A stretch of 37,690 bases of DNA from Halioglobus sp. (GTDB lineage Bacteria > Pseudomonadota > Gammaproteobacteria > Pseudomonadales > Halieaceae). The translations under genes were made by a program, and so were the position numbers. The notes beneath the pieces are model-generated. The model saw only the letters and a program-made list of their open reading frames with translations. It had not been told where the DNA came from and ran no database searches. Every line of letters begins with the position of its first letter. Position 1 is the stretch's first letter. The DNA is taken from the NCBI GenBank assembly GCA_020443325.1, contig JAGRIK010000295.1, positions 1-37,690 of the forward strand, in the 5' to 3' direction. Of this stretch, positions 16,757 to 27,575 are shown in pieces.

Positions 16757-16786
16757 CTCAACACATCTCTCGTTGCGAACCCGTAC

Positions 16787-19498
16787 TCACAGTTTGCCGT
16801 GGCACTGTTTGTACTTCTTCCCACTGCCGCAGGGGCAGGGCTCATTGCGACCGACCTTGGGCTGGTCGCGGGTATAGGTCTGGGGTACAGCGGGCTCATC
16901 TGCCTGTTCTTCCTGCGCTTCACCCTGCATGGAGGGCGCCGCAGCGTGCTGGAATGCCAGTTTCTCCCGCGCCGCCTCTTCCCGTCGCCGCTGCTCTATG
17001 GCCGCCGCCTCGTCCTGTCGCTGTATCTGTACATGGCTGAGAAACTTCACCACCTCGTACTTGAGATTGACAAGCAACTGCTCAAACAACTGGAAAGACT
17101 CGCGCTTGTACTCCTGCTTGGGGTTTTTCTGGGCATACGCACGCAGGTGAATACCCTGGCGCAGGTGATCCATCGTGGACAGGTGATCTTTCCAAAGCGT
17201 GTCGAGTATCTGCAGCATGATCTGCTTCTCGATACGCCGCATATCCGCACCGACTTCAGCACACTTGGCGTCATAGGCCGCCTGCACCGCGGCGAGAATT
17301 TTCTCGCGCAGCCCCTCTTCATGCAGTTTGTCGTCCTCATCCAGCCACTGCTGCAGCGGCAGTGAAACGGCAAATTCGGCTTCCAGCTGCCGTTCCAGTC
17401 CGGGCACATCCCATTGCTCCTCGACACTCATGGGGGGGATGTAGCCATCGATCGCATCCATCACAACGTCCCGCCTTATAGCGGTGATCGTCTCGGAGAT
17501 ATCGGACTCGGTCAGCAGGTCATCGCGCTGCTGGTAGATAATCTGGCGCTGGTCATTGGCGACGTCATCGTACTCGAGCAACTGCTTGCGGATATCGAAG
17601 TTTCTGCCCTCGACCTTGCGCTGCGCCTTTTCAATCGCATTGGTGACCATGCGGTGCTCGATGGCCTCGCCCTTCTCCATGCCCAGCGCCTGCATAAAGC
17701 CCTTTACCCTGTCGGAGGCAAAAATGCGCATCAGGTTGTCTTCCATGGACAGGTAGAAGCGCGAGACTCCCGGGTCGCCCTGGCGCCCCGCGCGACCGCG
17801 CAGCTGGTTATCTATGCGGCGGGATTCGTGCCGCTCGGTGCCCAGGATATGCAATCCGCCCGCTGCGAGCACTTGCTCGTGGCGTTTCTTCCAGGCCTCG
17901 CGCACCTTCGCCTTCTCGGCCGATCCCGCCTCCTCCCCGAGTGCCTGCAATTCAGCCTCCAGGTTGCCGCCCAACACGATGTCGGTACCGCGTCCGGCCA
18001 TGTTGGTGGCGATGGTGACCACACCCGGACGCCCGGCCTGGGCGATGATCTCCGCCTCCTGCTCGTGGTACTTGGCGTTGAGGACCTTGTGTTCGATATT
18101 GGCCTTTTTAAACCGGGCGGACATCGCTTCCGACGTCTCCACCGACGCCGTACCGACCAGCACCGGCGCACCTTTTTCCATGCACTCCTTGACGTCTGCG
18201 ACGATGGCGTCAAACTTCTCTTCCACGCTCATATAGACCAGGTCATTCAGGTCATTGCGCTGCTGCTCGACATTGGTCGGGATAACCAACACTTCCAGGC
18301 CGTAGATCTGGCGGAATTCGAACGCCTCCGTATCGGCCGTACCGGTCATGCCGGCGAGCTTGTTATACAGCCGGAAGTAATTCTGGAACGTCGTGGAGGC
18401 CAGTGTCTGGCTCTCACTCTGGATAGAGACCCCTTCCTTGGCCTCTATCGCCTGGTGCAGTCCCTCGGACAAACGCCTGCCGGGCATGGTGCGCCCGGTG
18501 TGTTCATCGATCAGCACCACCTGCCCATTCTGCACAATGTACTCGACATCCTTGTGGTACAACGCATGGGCGCGCAAACCGGAGTTGATATGGTGCAACA
18601 GGTTCAGGTTGGTCGCGCCGTAGAGGTTATCGCCCTCCTCCAGCAACCCATTGCTGATCATCAGCTCCTCGATATACTCGTGGCCGGACTCAGTGAGTTC
18701 TATCTGGCGCTGCTTTTCATCGATGGTGTAATGCCCGGCTTCTCCTTCGGTATCCAGCCGCAGCAACGGTATCATGCGATTGATCCGCCGGTAGAGTTCC
18801 GAGCTGTCCTCAGAGGCGCCGGAAATAATCAGTGGTGTCCGCGCCTCGTCGATCAGGATAGAGTCCACTTCGTCGACGATGGCCAGGCCCAGCCCGCGCG
18901 ACATGCGCTCTTCCAGGGTGAACGCCATATTGTCTCGCAGGTAATCGAACCCGAACTCATTGTTGGTGCCGTAGACAATATCCGAGTTGTAGGCCGCGTG
19001 TTTTTCCTCAGGCGTCTGGCCCGCCCGGACCACACCGTAGGACACACCCAGGAAGTTATACAACGGCCCCATCCAGTGGGCATCGCGGTTTGCCAGGTAG
19101 TCATTGACGGTAATCAGGTGGACGCTTTCGCCGCTAAGCGCATTGAGATAGGCCGGCAGGGTCGCGACCAGGGTCTTGCCCTCGCCCGTGCGCATCTCGG
19201 CAATCTTCCCCTCGTGCAGGGCCATACCGCCGATGAGCTGCACATCAAAATGGCGCAGGCCAAGTACCCGCTCACCCGCCTCACGGACCACCGCGAACGC
19301 TTCGGGGAGAATAGCGTCCAGGGTTTCGCCCTTGGCCAGTCGCGCCTTGAATTCTTCGGTTTTGGCCGCCAGTTGTGCATCATCCAGCGCCCGGATGTCA
19401 TCCGCCAGCGCGTTGATCTGCTTAACCACTTTGCCCATGCGCTTCAGCTGTCGGCTATTGCGCGTGCCGAAAACGTTCTTCAGTGTTTTACTTAACAT
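16787..19498 (-). CDS. secA: Preprotein translocase ATPase SecA
   Basis: Motor of the Sec pathway that drives unfolded preproteins through SecYEG. 903 aa, the usual length. Walker A MRTGEGKT is at 102-109 and the DEVD box at 209-212, followed by [15 protein letters not shown]. Motor 2 carries [17 protein letters not shown] and [17 protein letters not shown]. The C-terminal zinc/SecB-binding tail [16 protein letters not shown] is intact. The long opposite-strand frame through this region is a codon-bias shadow. No secM-like gene precedes it; an M23 peptidase gene lies 80 bases upstream. Confidence 0.98.
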   Translation of the reverse strand: MLSKTLKNVFGTRNSRQLKRMGKVVKQINALADDIRALDDAQLAAKTEEFKARLAKGETLDAILPEAFAVVREAGERVLGLRHFDVQLIGGMALHEGKIAEMRTGEGKTLVATLPAYLNALSGESVHLITVNDYLANRDAHWMGPLYNFLGVSYGVVRAGQTPEEKHAAYNSDIVYGTNNEFGFDYLRDNMAFTLEERMSRGLGLAIVDEVDSILIDEARTPLIISGASEDSSELYRRINRMIPLLRLDTEGEAGHYTIDEKQRQIELTESGHEYIEELMISNGLLEEGDNLYGATNLNLLHHINSGLRAHALYHKDVEYIVQNGQVVLIDEHTGRTMPGRRLSEGLHQAIEAKEGVSIQSESQTLASTTFQNYFRLYNKLAGMTGTADTEAFEFRQIYGLEVLVIPTNVEQQRNDLNDLVYMSVEEKFDAIVADVKECMEKGAPVLVGTASVETSEAMSARFKKANIEHKVLNAKYHEQEAEIIAQAGRPGVVTIATNMAGRGTDIVLGGNLEAELQALGEEAGSAEKAKVREAWKKRHEQVLAAGGLHILGTERHESRRIDNQLRGRAGRQGDPGVSRFYLSMEDNLMRIFASDRVKGFMQALGMEKGEAIEHRMVTNAIEKAQRKVEGRNFDIRKQLLEYDDVANDQRQIIYQQRDDLLTESDISETITAIRRDVVMDAIDGYIPPMSVEEQWDVPGLERQLEAEFAVSLPLQQWLDEDDKLHEEGLREKILAAVQAAYDAKCAEVGADMRRIEKQIMLQILDTLWKDHLSTMDHLRQGIHLRAYAQKNPKQEYKRESFQLFEQLLVNLKYEVVKFLSHVQIQRQDEAAAIEQRRREEAAREKLAFQHAAAPSMQGEAQEEQADEPAVPQTYTRDQPKVGRNEPCPCGSGKKYKQCHGKL

Positions 19499-19578
19499 GA
19501 TGATTCATCGTATTGGAAATAGGGGAACCCACCGGCACCAGGCCGACTGGGAGCAAAGGAAAACGGGGAGAGAGTGGT

Positions 19579-20508
19579 TCAGGGTTCGGTGCGGGCAACG
19601 TAACTTGAAGGGTCTACTGAACGACCGTTCTTGTACACTTCATAGTGCACATGAGAGCCGGTAGTGCGCCCGGTGGAGCCAATCAGTGCGATGGTTTCAC
19701 CTTTTCGGACGACATCGCCGGGCTTGACGAGAATCTCCCTGGCGTGCGCATAGCGCGTGACGTAATCATCCCCGTGGGAAATTTCCACAGTATTGCCGTA
19801 GGCGCCGTCTTTGCCCGTCCAGGTGACCACACCGGATGCCACTGTCACGATCTCGGAGCCTGCCTTACCGGCGAAATCAAGGCCGGTATGCATTGACCGT
19901 TTACCGCTGATAGGGTCAGTACGCCACCCGTAGCGGGAGGACATATAACCGCTCTTCACCGGCGAACCCGACAGCGATGCCTGTGCCTGCCACTTACTAT
20001 TGGTCAGCAGCGACTCGAGCATCTCCAGCTGCTTTTCACGGTTATCAAGGCGTGACTCAAAACTGTTCAGCGCGCTGTCGAAGCGTATGGAGGAGAAATC
20101 TTCGCTGAAGGTACTCGATACAGGCCCACCCAGCGCTGGCGGCTGGCTGAAATCAAACTCGCCCTCCTGCAGGTCGGCCATCGCGGTGAGGTGTTGACCC
20201 AACGCGTCCAGGCGGGTCATCCTGGCTTCAAGTTCCGCCAGATTGAGCGTCATCGCCTGCAACTGACGCTGGCTCAATGGTGCCGTATCGGCATCCGGGG
20301 CGAGGTGCTCCCGGGATTGATCCTGCGGGGTGTCCTGCGCCTCACCGGCCAGCATTCGCGCCCCACTCTCCTGCCCGGCGATGTAGCCGGAAGCCGCCAG
20401 GCCAAGCGGCAAGCCCAGACAGCAAAGTGACAGCAGCGCACGCGACCAGCGGCTCAGCTCAATGGATCGCGAACCGCCGTGCTTTCGACTAACAAAAATG
20501 ACTTTCAT
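19579..20508 (-). CDS. M23 (LytM-type) metallopeptidase, membrane-anchored
   Basis: 309 aa. The short cytoplasmic N-terminus is basic and is followed by one membrane span (~24-45). A periplasmic helical, partly coiled-coil region fills about 75-175, and a C-terminal LytM domain about 185-309. The zinc ligands are present: His207-x3-Asp211 (HTGLD), His255 and His286-x-His288 (HVHYE), so it should be an active peptidoglycan endopeptidase rather than an EnvC/NlpD-type degenerate activator. It lies between ftsZ and secA, next to the division genes, which suggests a role in cell wall cutting at or near division. Similar genes occur near secA in Pseudomonas. Confidence 0.88.
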   Translation of the reverse strand: MKVIFVSRKHGGSRSIELSRWSRALLSLCCLGLPLGLAASGYIAGQESGARMLAGEAQDTPQDQSREHLAPDADTAPLSQRQLQAMTLNLAELEARMTRLDALGQHLTAMADLQEGEFDFSQPPALGGPVSSTFSEDFSSIRFDSALNSFESRLDNREKQLEMLESLLTNSKWQAQASLSGSPVKSGYMSSRYGWRTDPISGKRSMHTGLDFAGKAGSEIVTVASGVVTWTGKDGAYGNTVEISHGDDYVTRYAHAREILVKPGDVVRKGETIALIGSTGRTTGSHVHYEVYKNGRSVDPSSYVARTEP

Positions 20509-20665
20509 TAATTTTTCACTGACAGTGGGATAAATCGCCGAAGTTGCGCGCGACTATGCCAGAATTTGTGGCAAATTACCAGATAGATACCGCAGGTGCA
20601 GCCCCCTGATCAACCGTCCACAACTCGGGGCGGGCAGCGCAACCCACGGATACCCTCAATCACCG

Positions 20666-20720
20666 CCCCGCTGTTCCCATGGTTTACCCCCGGCGCAGGG
20701 CCGGTATGGAAACAGGGGGG
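20666..20720 (-). terminator. Possible terminator/hairpin after ftsZ
   Basis: The arms CCCCGCTGTTCCCAT (20666-20680) and ATGGAAACAGGGGGG (20706-20720) pair at 13 of 15 positions, with a GC-rich inner loop. It begins about 15 bases after the ftsZ stop on the - strand. There is no U-tract, so it may be a processing or attenuation stem rather than a full terminator. Confidence 0.45.
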
Positions 20721-20735
20721 TTGGCGACCTCCTGG

Positions 20736-21899
20736 CTAGTCCGCCTGGCGACGCAGAAACGCCGGAATATCAAAGTACTCCTCGCTGGCGCTGTCGGCCG
20801 CTGCGCCGGATCCATCTGCTGAACGGTGCGCATTGCGCATCGCGGGCGGACGGTCGAACTTGCTGTAGTCGGTTTCCCCGGTGAGGTCTTCCGTGGGAGC
20901 GGCTTTGGGCGCGTCGACTATCTGCAGCGGGACTCGCACCGCACCGCCACTCAGGCCCGTTGCGACGACTGTCACCTTGATTTCTTCCTTCATGCTCGGG
21001 TCTATAACCGTTCCGACCACCACCGTCGCCTCTTCAGAAGCGAACTCCTCGATGGTCTCCCCGACTTCAGAGAACTCACCAAGAGAGAGATCAAACCCGG
21101 CGGTGATGTTGACCAGGATACCGCGGGCGCCGGCCAGGTTGATATCATCCAGCAGCGGGCTGCTGATCGCCTTCTCAGCGGCCATCCGCGCACGGTTTTC
21201 GCCCTTGGCGTATCCCGTACCCATCATGGCCATACCCATTTCGGACATCACCGTGCGCACATCCGCGAAATCCACGTTGATCATGCCGGGACGGATAATC
21301 AGGTCTGCAATCCCCTGTACCGCGCCCAACAGCACATCGTTGGCTTCACGGAAGGCGTCCAGCAGGCTGGTGTTCTGGCCCAGTACTTCCAACAGCTTTT
21401 CATTCGGGATGGTAATCAACGAGTCGACGTGCTGCTCCAGTTCAGCCAGGCCTTCCTGCGCAATGTTAATGCGCTTCTTGCCCTCGAACGAAAACGGCCG
21501 GGTCACCACGGCAACGGTCAGTATCCCCAGTTCACGCGCCACTTCAGCCACTACCGGCGCACCCCCGGTGCCCGTGCCGCCGCCCATGCCGGCGGTGATG
21601 AACACCATGTCAGCGCCGCGCAGCGCATCTGCGATACGCTCGCGATCCTCCATCGCCGCTGCGCGTCCTATTTCAGGGTTGGCACCGGCACCCAAGCCCT
21701 TGGTGATATCACCACCAAGTTGTAACACAGTCTTGGATGCAACATCCGACAGTGCCTGGGCATCGGTGTTGGCGCAGATAAAATCCACGCCATCGACGTT
21801 ATTTTCGATCATGTGTTTGACAGCATTACCACCGCCGCCGCCCACGCCGATCACTTTGATAACCGCATTTGATGGTACGGAATCGATTAGTTCAAACAT
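20736..21899 (-). CDS. ftsZ: Cell division GTPase FtsZ
   Basis: Tubulin-like GTPase that forms the Z-ring. 387 aa. The GTP-binding signature GGGTGTG is at 106-112, [13 protein letters not shown] is near 18-30, and the T7 loop contains [12 protein letters not shown] variable linker ([17 protein letters not shown]...) leads to the conserved tail [11 protein letters not shown], which binds FtsA and ZipA. GGGGAG stands 8 bases before the ATG. It follows ftsA by 77 bases. Confidence 0.98.
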   Translation of the reverse strand: MFELIDSVPSNAVIKVIGVGGGGGNAVKHMIENNVDGVDFICANTDAQALSDVASKTVLQLGGDITKGLGAGANPEIGRAAAMEDRERIADALRGADMVFITAGMGGGTGTGGAPVVAEVARELGILTVAVVTRPFSFEGKKRINIAQEGLAELEQHVDSLITIPNEKLLEVLGQNTSLLDAFREANDVLLGAVQGIADLIIRPGMINVDFADVRTVMSEMGMAMMGTGYAKGENRARMAAEKAISSPLLDDINLAGARGILVNITAGFDLSLGEFSEVGETIEEFASEEATVVVGTVIDPSMKEEIKVTVVATGLSGGAVRVPLQIVDAPKAAPTEDLTGETDYSKFDRPPAMRNAHRSADGSGAAADSASEEYFDIPAFLRRQAD

Positions 21900-21976
21900 A
21901 GTCTTACTCCCCTTTTATATTAACGCGCCGCGCCTTCACGCAACCCCTTTACAACAACACTACAACCACACAACCA

Positions 21977-23233
21977 CTAAAAATTGCTTTGCAACCACGA
22001 CCTGGCCCTGCTCCAGATACCGTCTGAGGAACCGCCGGACTTGGCAGATGTGCCAGACCCATTGTCGGGACGATGCAACATGCCGTACTGCAGCAAACCC
22101 ACGCTGGTGGCGTAGATCGGATTGCGCACGATATCGTTCAGGCCCTTCACGGTTTGCGGGTAACCCACACGCACCGGCATGTGAAAAATCTCCTCAGCCA
22201 GTTCAACCACGCCTTCCATCTTGGAGGTGCCACCGGTCAGGACGACACCCGCCGGCACCATGTCTTCGTAACCACTGCGTCGCAGCTCTGCCTGCACCAG
22301 CGTGAACAACTCGTCATAGCGCGGCTCCACCACCTCTGCCAGCGATTGCCTGGACAGGTCCCTGGGAGGGCGATCCCCGACACTGGGCACTTTGATAGTG
22401 TCGTCCGCACCCGCCAGTTGCGTCAGCGCGCAGGCGTACTTGATCTTGATTTCCTCGGCGTGCTGGGTGGGCGTACGCAACGCCATCGCGATGTCGTTGG
22501 TCACCTGGTCACCTGCGATTGGAATCACGCCGGTATGGCGAATAGACCCCTCGGTAAAGATCGCGATATCCGTGGTGCCACCACCGATATCGACGAGGCA
22601 GACGCCCAGTTCCCGTTCATCGTCGGTGAGCACTGAGTAACTGGAGGCAAGCTGCTCCAGGATAATTTCCTCGACTTCCAGGCCGCAGCGACGAATACAT
22701 TTCTCAATATTCTGTGCCGCATTAACTGCACAAGTGACGAGGTGAACTTTCGCCTCCAGCCGCACACCGGACATCCCCATGGGCTCCTTGATGCCCTCCT
22801 GGTTATCGATGACATATTCCTGCGGCAGTATGTGCAGGATCTTCTGGTCGGCGGGAATGGCCACAGCCTGCGCAGCGTCGATAACCCGCTCCAGGTCTGC
22901 GCGATACACCTCCTTGTCCTTGATCGCCACAATGCCGTGTGAGTTGAGGCTGCGAATATGGCTGCCGGCAATACCCACATAGACGGAGTGAATCTGGCAA
23001 CCCGCCATCAACTCAGCCTCTTCCACGGCCCGCTGGATGGACTGCACCGTGGATTCGATATTGACCACCACACCTTTCTTCATCCCCTTGGACGGATTGG
23101 AACCGATACCCACGATTTCAATACTGCCGTCCAGGCCGATCTCCCCGACAATCGCCACCACTTTGGAGGTGCCGATATCGAGACCGACTATCAGTTTTTT
23201 ATCCTGCGCGCTGCCCATGGCAGTGTCTCCCAT
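21977..23233 (-). CDS. ftsA: Cell division protein FtsA
   Basis: Actin-like ATPase that tethers FtsZ to the membrane. 418 aa. Visible blocks are the phosphate-binding loop VGLDIGTSKVVAIVGEI, the second ATP loop LVDIGGGTTDIAIF, GDQVTNDIA and VVLTGGTSKMEGV. The C-terminal amphipathic targeting helix WSRARSWLQSNF is present. The start is ATG at 23233; a second Met at residue 6 (MGSAQDKK) could also serve. It lies 18 bases after ftsQ. Confidence 0.97.
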   Translation of the reverse strand: MGDTAMGSAQDKKLIVGLDIGTSKVVAIVGEIGLDGSIEIVGIGSNPSKGMKKGVVVNIESTVQSIQRAVEEAELMAGCQIHSVYVGIAGSHIRSLNSHGIVAIKDKEVYRADLERVIDAAQAVAIPADQKILHILPQEYVIDNQEGIKEPMGMSGVRLEAKVHLVTCAVNAAQNIEKCIRRCGLEVEEIILEQLASSYSVLTDDERELGVCLVDIGGGTTDIAIFTEGSIRHTGVIPIAGDQVTNDIAMALRTPTQHAEEIKIKYACALTQLAGADDTIKVPSVGDRPPRDLSRQSLAEVVEPRYDELFTLVQAELRRSGYEDMVPAGVVLTGGTSKMEGVVELAEEIFHMPVRVGYPQTVKGLNDIVRNPIYATSVGLLQYGMLHRPDNGSGTSAKSGGSSDGIWSRARSWLQSNF

Positions 23234-23251
23234 TCACACTTAACTGCATTC

Positions 23252-24121
23252 TTATAATCCCGCCACATGTGACGGATCCGCCTCTGTAGGCTCTTTGAAC
23301 GCTACGGCTATACCGCTCTCATAACGTAAATCTACTCGCTCGATCTCAGACTTCCTGGCGGCCAGCTCGGTGCGATAGATCCCGATGAAGCGGTCCATTC
23401 GCTCCAGAAACTCATCGCCGCCCAGGCTCAGCTGGATGCCGCCTTCCAGCACTGCCTCCAACTGTCCCCGTTCATCGATGGCGAGTTGCTCCACCGCGAG
23501 ATTCAGGGGTGCCAGGATGTCCACCAGCCGCTGGTATTTCTCTACCAGGGACTGGGCAGAGCCCTTCGGCCCCTGCAGACGCGGCAGGGCTTCCCACTCG
23601 CCCGCCTTATCAGAGCGGAACACGCCGCCCTCATGGTTGAGGAAGCCATCCTGCCCCCAGCGTGCGATTGGCAGTTCTTCCACCACATGGATTTCCAGCG
23701 AGCTGGGCCATTTGCGGCGCACAGTGGCCTTGTAGATCCACGGCAGCCCTTCGAGTTGTCGCTGTATCTGCTGCAGGTCGGCGCTGAGAAAGCCACCGGC
23801 CAGGCCGGGCTGCACCATATCCTGCACCGCCTGCGCCTGCGTGTGTTCCAGCTCACCAGTCACACTGATACGCTGCACCGGCAAGCTCTGCACGGTGATC
23901 ACAGCCTTCAGGGCCGCCGTGAATACGACCGCGGCGCCGAGCAGAATCAACAGTCGGTTGAACCATACAGACGGTGCGCCGCCAGACTTGCCCTTGCCAG
24001 CGGGCTTCTCGGCAACCACGGCATTGCGTGTCGCACCCTGCGGTGCGCGACGACCGCGTGTCTTAACCGGCTTTTTCTGCTCCTCGCGGCGCGCGCGTCG
24101 GCGACCCAGTATTGCGCCCAT
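23252..24121 (-). CDS. ftsQ: Cell division protein FtsQ
   Basis: Bitopic inner-membrane protein of the FtsQLB complex, 289 aa. A long basic cytoplasmic N-terminus (RRRARREEQKKPVKTRGRRA) is followed by one span at about 54-72. The POTRA domain starts at VQRISVTGELEHTQAQAVQD, then comes the FtsQ domain with LPWIYKATVRRKWPSSLEI and HVVEELPIARWG. It lies 1 base after the ddl stop and is likely translationally coupled. Confidence 0.95.
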   Translation of the reverse strand: MGAILGRRRARREEQKKPVKTRGRRAPQGATRNAVVAEKPAGKGKSGGAPSVWFNRLLILLGAAVVFTAALKAVITVQSLPVQRISVTGELEHTQAQAVQDMVQPGLAGGFLSADLQQIQRQLEGLPWIYKATVRRKWPSSLEIHVVEELPIARWGQDGFLNHEGGVFRSDKAGEWEALPRLQGPKGSAQSLVEKYQRLVDILAPLNLAVEQLAIDERGQLEAVLEGGIQLSLGGDEFLERMDRFIGIYRTELAARKSEIERVDLRYESGIAVAFKEPTEADPSHVAGL

Positions 24122-24122
24122 G

Positions 24123-25046
24123 CTATTGCCCCCCTCGCAGACTCAGTTCCACGATCCGCTGCACCAGTTCCGGTATCGTCATACCCGCGGCGGCCGCCGC
24201 CATCGGTACCAGGCTATGGGAGGTCATACCGGGCACGGTGTTCACCTCCAGCACCCAGAAACGCCCGGAGGCATCGCGCATCAAATCCACACGGCCCCAT
24301 ACGGCGCAACCCAGTGACCGGAAAGCACGCAGCGACAGCGCCGCGATTTCCGCTTCCTCATCCGCGGTCAAGCCGCTGGGACAGTGATAGCGCGTGTCAT
24401 TGGAAATGTACTTCGCCTGGTAGTCGTAAAACTCATTGTCCGTTTCCAGGCGGATCGACGGCAGCGCCTTGTCACCCAGAATGGCCACGGTGTACTCGGG
24501 GCCATCGATGAATTTTTCCGCCAGCACCACACCCGCATACTGGCTGGCCAGCTCGAATGACTCCCGCAGCGCGCTGGCACTGGCGGCGGTGCTCATACCA
24601 ATACTGGAGCCCTCGCATCCAGGCTTTACAAAGACCTTGCCGAAGCGATCGATCACGCCCTGCCAATCCGCGTCCTTATCCAGCGTGACGAAACCGGCGG
24701 TCGGCAGATCAATTCCCTGCCACAACTGTTTGGAGCGTGATTTGTCCATCGCCAGCGCCGAACCCAGCACACCCGATCCGGTATAGGGAATGCCCATGGT
24801 CTGCAACAGGCCCTGCATACTGCCGTCCTCCCCCCCCGGTCCGTGCAGGATGATGAACGCCGCACTCACACCGTCCAGTCGCGCCGCCCAGCCCGACTCA
24901 GAAGGATCAACCGCGATCACCTCCACACCCAGGGATTGCAACGCCTCGATCACGGTCCGGCCGCTATTGAGCGACACCTCGCGCTCGGCCGAGTTGCCGC
25001 CCAACAGGACTGCGATCCGGCTACCGCGCAACTTGAGCTGGCTCAT
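24123..25046 (-). CDS. ddl: D-alanine--D-alanine ligase
   Basis: Makes the D-Ala-D-Ala dipeptide for the peptidoglycan pentapeptide. 307 aa with the ATP-grasp fold: [17 protein letters not shown] at the N-terminus, [27 protein letters not shown], and the Mg-binding end [15 protein letters not shown]. Located between murC and ftsQ, it corresponds to ddlB. The ATG overlaps the murC stop by 4 bases. Confidence 0.97.
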   Translation of the reverse strand: MSQLKLRGSRIAVLLGGNSAEREVSLNSGRTVIEALQSLGVEVIAVDPSESGWAARLDGVSAAFIILHGPGGEDGSMQGLLQTMGIPYTGSGVLGSALAMDKSRSKQLWQGIDLPTAGFVTLDKDADWQGVIDRFGKVFVKPGCEGSSIGMSTAASASALRESFELASQYAGVVLAEKFIDGPEYTVAILGDKALPSIRLETDNEFYDYQAKYISNDTRYHCPSGLTADEEAEIAALSLRAFRSLGCAVWGRVDLMRDASGRFWVLEVNTVPGMTSHSLVPMAAAAAGMTIPELVQRIVELSLRGGQ

Positions 25047-26482
25047 AGGAGTGCCCCCTGTTTCAGGTAGAGCGTACTCAGGTCCTGTGCCAGCAGGGAC
25101 ACCGTGCCGGCGCCCTGCGTGATCACCACGTCACCATCCTGGACAATCGTGCTCAGCAATTCGGGCACACCCTCGATGCTCTCCGCGAACACCGGTTCCA
25201 CCTGCCCACGCTGGCGGATGCTGCGCGTCAGGCTGCGACTGTCTGCACCGGCAATAGCCGCCTCACCCGCCGGGTACACATCGAGCAGTATCAACACATC
25301 GCAGCCCGACAACACGGCGACAAAATCCTCGTACAAATCGCGCGTGCGGGTATAGCGGTGCGGCTGGTAAACCATCACTACCCGACGCTCCGGCCACGCC
25401 TGGCGCGCCGACTCGAGTGTTGCGCGCACCTCCGTTGGATGGTGGCCGTAGTCGTCCACCAGTTCGGCGCTGCCGCCGGGAAAAGTCAGCTCGCCCATGC
25501 GGGTGAACCGCCTGCCGACTCCGCCAAAACTGGCCAGGCCCCGTTGAATATCCTCGTCGCGCAGGCCTTCATCGCAGGCGACAGCAACCGCCGCTGTGGC
25601 GTTGAGCACATTGTGTGTGCCGGGCATATTGAGGTTGATGGCCAGCGCCGCGGAATCTCCGGGCCTTTGCACCGTGAACGCCGTGGTCAGTCCGTTGCGC
25701 TGCATATCGGTGATGCGAAAATCGGCATCGTCTGCAAAACCGTAGGTAATCACCTGGCGCGTAATCTCCGGCAACATCTCCCGTATCACAGGGTCATCGA
25801 TGCACAGCACAGCGACGCCGTAGAACGGCAGGTTGTGCAGAAACTCCAGGAACGTGCGCCGCAACATCGCGAAGTCGCCGCCGTAGGTTTCCATGTGATC
25901 CGCTTCGATATTCGTCACCACGGTTACCATGGGCTGCAGATGCATGAAGGATGCATCGCTCTCGTCAGCCTCGGCGATCAGGATACGACCAGCACCCAGC
26001 TGCGCATTGCTGCCGACGCTGTTCACCAGGCCGCCGATGACGAACGTGGGATCGAGCCCGGCCTCGCCAAAAACTGCGGCGATAAGGCTGGTGGTGGTGG
26101 TCTTGCCGTGTGTGCCCGCGACTGCAATACCGTGGCGGTAGCGCATCAACTCCGCCAGCATTTCCGCACGCGGCACCACCGGAATTCTGTTGCTTCGCGC
26201 GGCGATCACTTCCGGGTTCTCTTCATCGACTGCGCTGGAGGACACCACCACGTCGGCGCTGCCAACATTTTCAGCGGCGTGCCCGATAAATATCTCAACA
26301 CCCCGTGCCGCCAGGCGCGCGGTCACGGCACTGCTGCGCAGGTCTGAACCGGCAACCGTATAACCCAGGTTCACCAACACCTCGGCGATACCGCTCATCC
26401 CGGAACCACCAATACCGATCATGTGGATGCGGCGAATGCGACGCATCTCAGGCAGACGAAAAGCGTTACCATTCTCAGGCAT
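25043..26482 (-). CDS. murC: UDP-N-acetylmuramate--L-alanine ligase MurC
   Basis: Adds L-Ala to UDP-MurNAc. 479 aa. The Rossmann-like N-terminus [17 protein letters not shown] is followed by the ATP loop GTHGKTT at 123-129, EADESDASF and [14 protein letters not shown]. The start ATG lies within the last 8 bases of murG, so translation is coupled. murB does not follow murC, as is also the case in Pseudomonas. Confidence 0.97.
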   Translation of the reverse strand: MPENGNAFRLPEMRRIRRIHMIGIGGSGMSGIAEVLVNLGYTVAGSDLRSSAVTARLAARGVEIFIGHAAENVGSADVVVSSSAVDEENPEVIAARSNRIPVVPRAEMLAELMRYRHGIAVAGTHGKTTTTSLIAAVFGEAGLDPTFVIGGLVNSVGSNAQLGAGRILIAEADESDASFMHLQPMVTVVTNIEADHMETYGGDFAMLRRTFLEFLHNLPFYGVAVLCIDDPVIREMLPEITRQVITYGFADDADFRITDMQRNGLTTAFTVQRPGDSAALAINLNMPGTHNVLNATAAVAVACDEGLRDEDIQRGLASFGGVGRRFTRMGELTFPGGSAELVDDYGHHPTEVRATLESARQAWPERRVVMVYQPHRYTRTRDLYEDFVAVLSGCDVLILLDVYPAGEAAIAGADSRSLTRSIRQRGQVEPVFAESIEGVPELLSTIVQDGDVVITQGAGTVSLLAQDLSTLYLKQGALL

Positions 26483-27575
26483 ACATCAGCTCCTCGCAGC
26501 TGTCACTGACACGCGCTGCTGCATCCGGTGTCGCAGCGGCGAAAGACGCTGCGGCCATCGCAGACAAACGCTCGGGATTGCTGTGCAATTCCTGCAGTAA
26601 ATGCAGCACAGACTCAGTGTTCATGTCGCACTGTCGCAACAGCTCGGCGCCACCGCAGTCCGAGAGTGTGCGGGCATTGGCCGTCTGGTGATCATCGATC
26701 GCATGTGGCAGTGGCACCAGAATGGCCGGTCGGCCCATAACGCACAGTTCGGCTATCGTCAGTGCGCCGCAGCGGCATAAAACGAGATCGGCCCACGCAT
26801 AGGCCGCGGCCATATCCTCAATGAAGGGCGCCACCTGCACTGTCCCCTGCTCCAGCAATTCCCCGTACTGCTGGCGCACACCGGCATCGTGCCCGGCACC
26901 GCTCTGGTGTTGTACTTTAATCACTGCACCCCGCGCCTGGACCAGGGCGTGAACGGCGGCGGGCACCACTTCGTTGATCGGCTGCGCGCCCAGGCTGCCG
27001 CCGAGTACCAGCAGTTGCAGCGGTCGCTCGCCGTGAAATGTGTACTGGCTGTTCTCCCGCGCCAGCAGCAACTCGCGACGCACTGGATTGCCGAAAACGC
27101 TGAAGGGGATGTCGTCGCGGAACGCGCCGGGAAAGCCAGCGACAATTTTTGTCGCCAGTGGCGCCAGCAGGCGGTTGGTTGTCCCTGCCACCGCATTCTG
27201 CTCATGTATCAGCAGCGGCTTGCGCAGCAGCCACGCAGCCACACCGGCCGGACCTGCCACGTAGCCACCCATGCCCACCACACAGCCAGGTGCGCGGCGA
27301 AAAACCAGCCACAGGGCTTTCAGGGATGCGGCCGCCAGGAAAATGAGCGCCAGTAATTTATGCACGATGCTTTTCCCGCGCACACCGCGTACCGGCAGAC
27401 AGTGCAATTCAATACCAGCGGCCGGCACCACGCGATGCTCGAGGCCGCGCGCCGTTCCCACCCACTCCACACGATAGCCGCGCGACAACAATTCTGTGGC
27501 CACAGCCAGTGCGGGATACACGTGGCCACCGGTTCCACCCGCCATCATCAGCACAAGAGGTTTCGGCGCGGTCAT
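26475..27575 (-). CDS. murG: Lipid II synthase (GlcNAc transferase) MurG
   Basis: Transfers GlcNAc from UDP-GlcNAc to lipid I on the cytoplasmic face, giving lipid II. 366 aa. The N-terminal [48 protein letters not shown] and [24 protein letters not shown] are family motifs. The ATG at 27575 overlaps the ftsW stop by 4 bases. The open frame extends to 27986, but only as a shadow of ftsW, so the shorter start is used. Confidence 0.96.
   Translation of the reverse strand: MTAPKPLVLMMAGGTGGHVYPALAVATELLSRGYRVEWVGTARGLEHRVVPAAGIELHCLPVRGVRGKSIVHKLLALIFLAAASLKALWLVFRRAPGCVVGMGGYVAGPAGVAAWLLRKPLLIHEQNAVAGTTNRLLAPLATKIVAGFPGAFRDDIPFSVFGNPVRRELLLARENSQYTFHGERPLQLLVLGGSLGAQPINEVVPAAVHALVQARGAVIKVQHQSGAGHDAGVRQQYGELLEQGTVQVAPFIEDMAAAYAWADLVLCRCGALTIAELCVMGRPAILVPLPHAIDDHQTANARTLSDCGGAELLRQCDMNTESVLHLLQELHSNPERLSAMAAASFAAATPDAAARVSDSCEELMYA

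Noticed and set aside
17414..19495. 693-codon open frame on the + strand
   Set aside because: It is antisense to secA along its whole length. Such shadows are common in GC-rich codon use, and no domain is recognisable in it.
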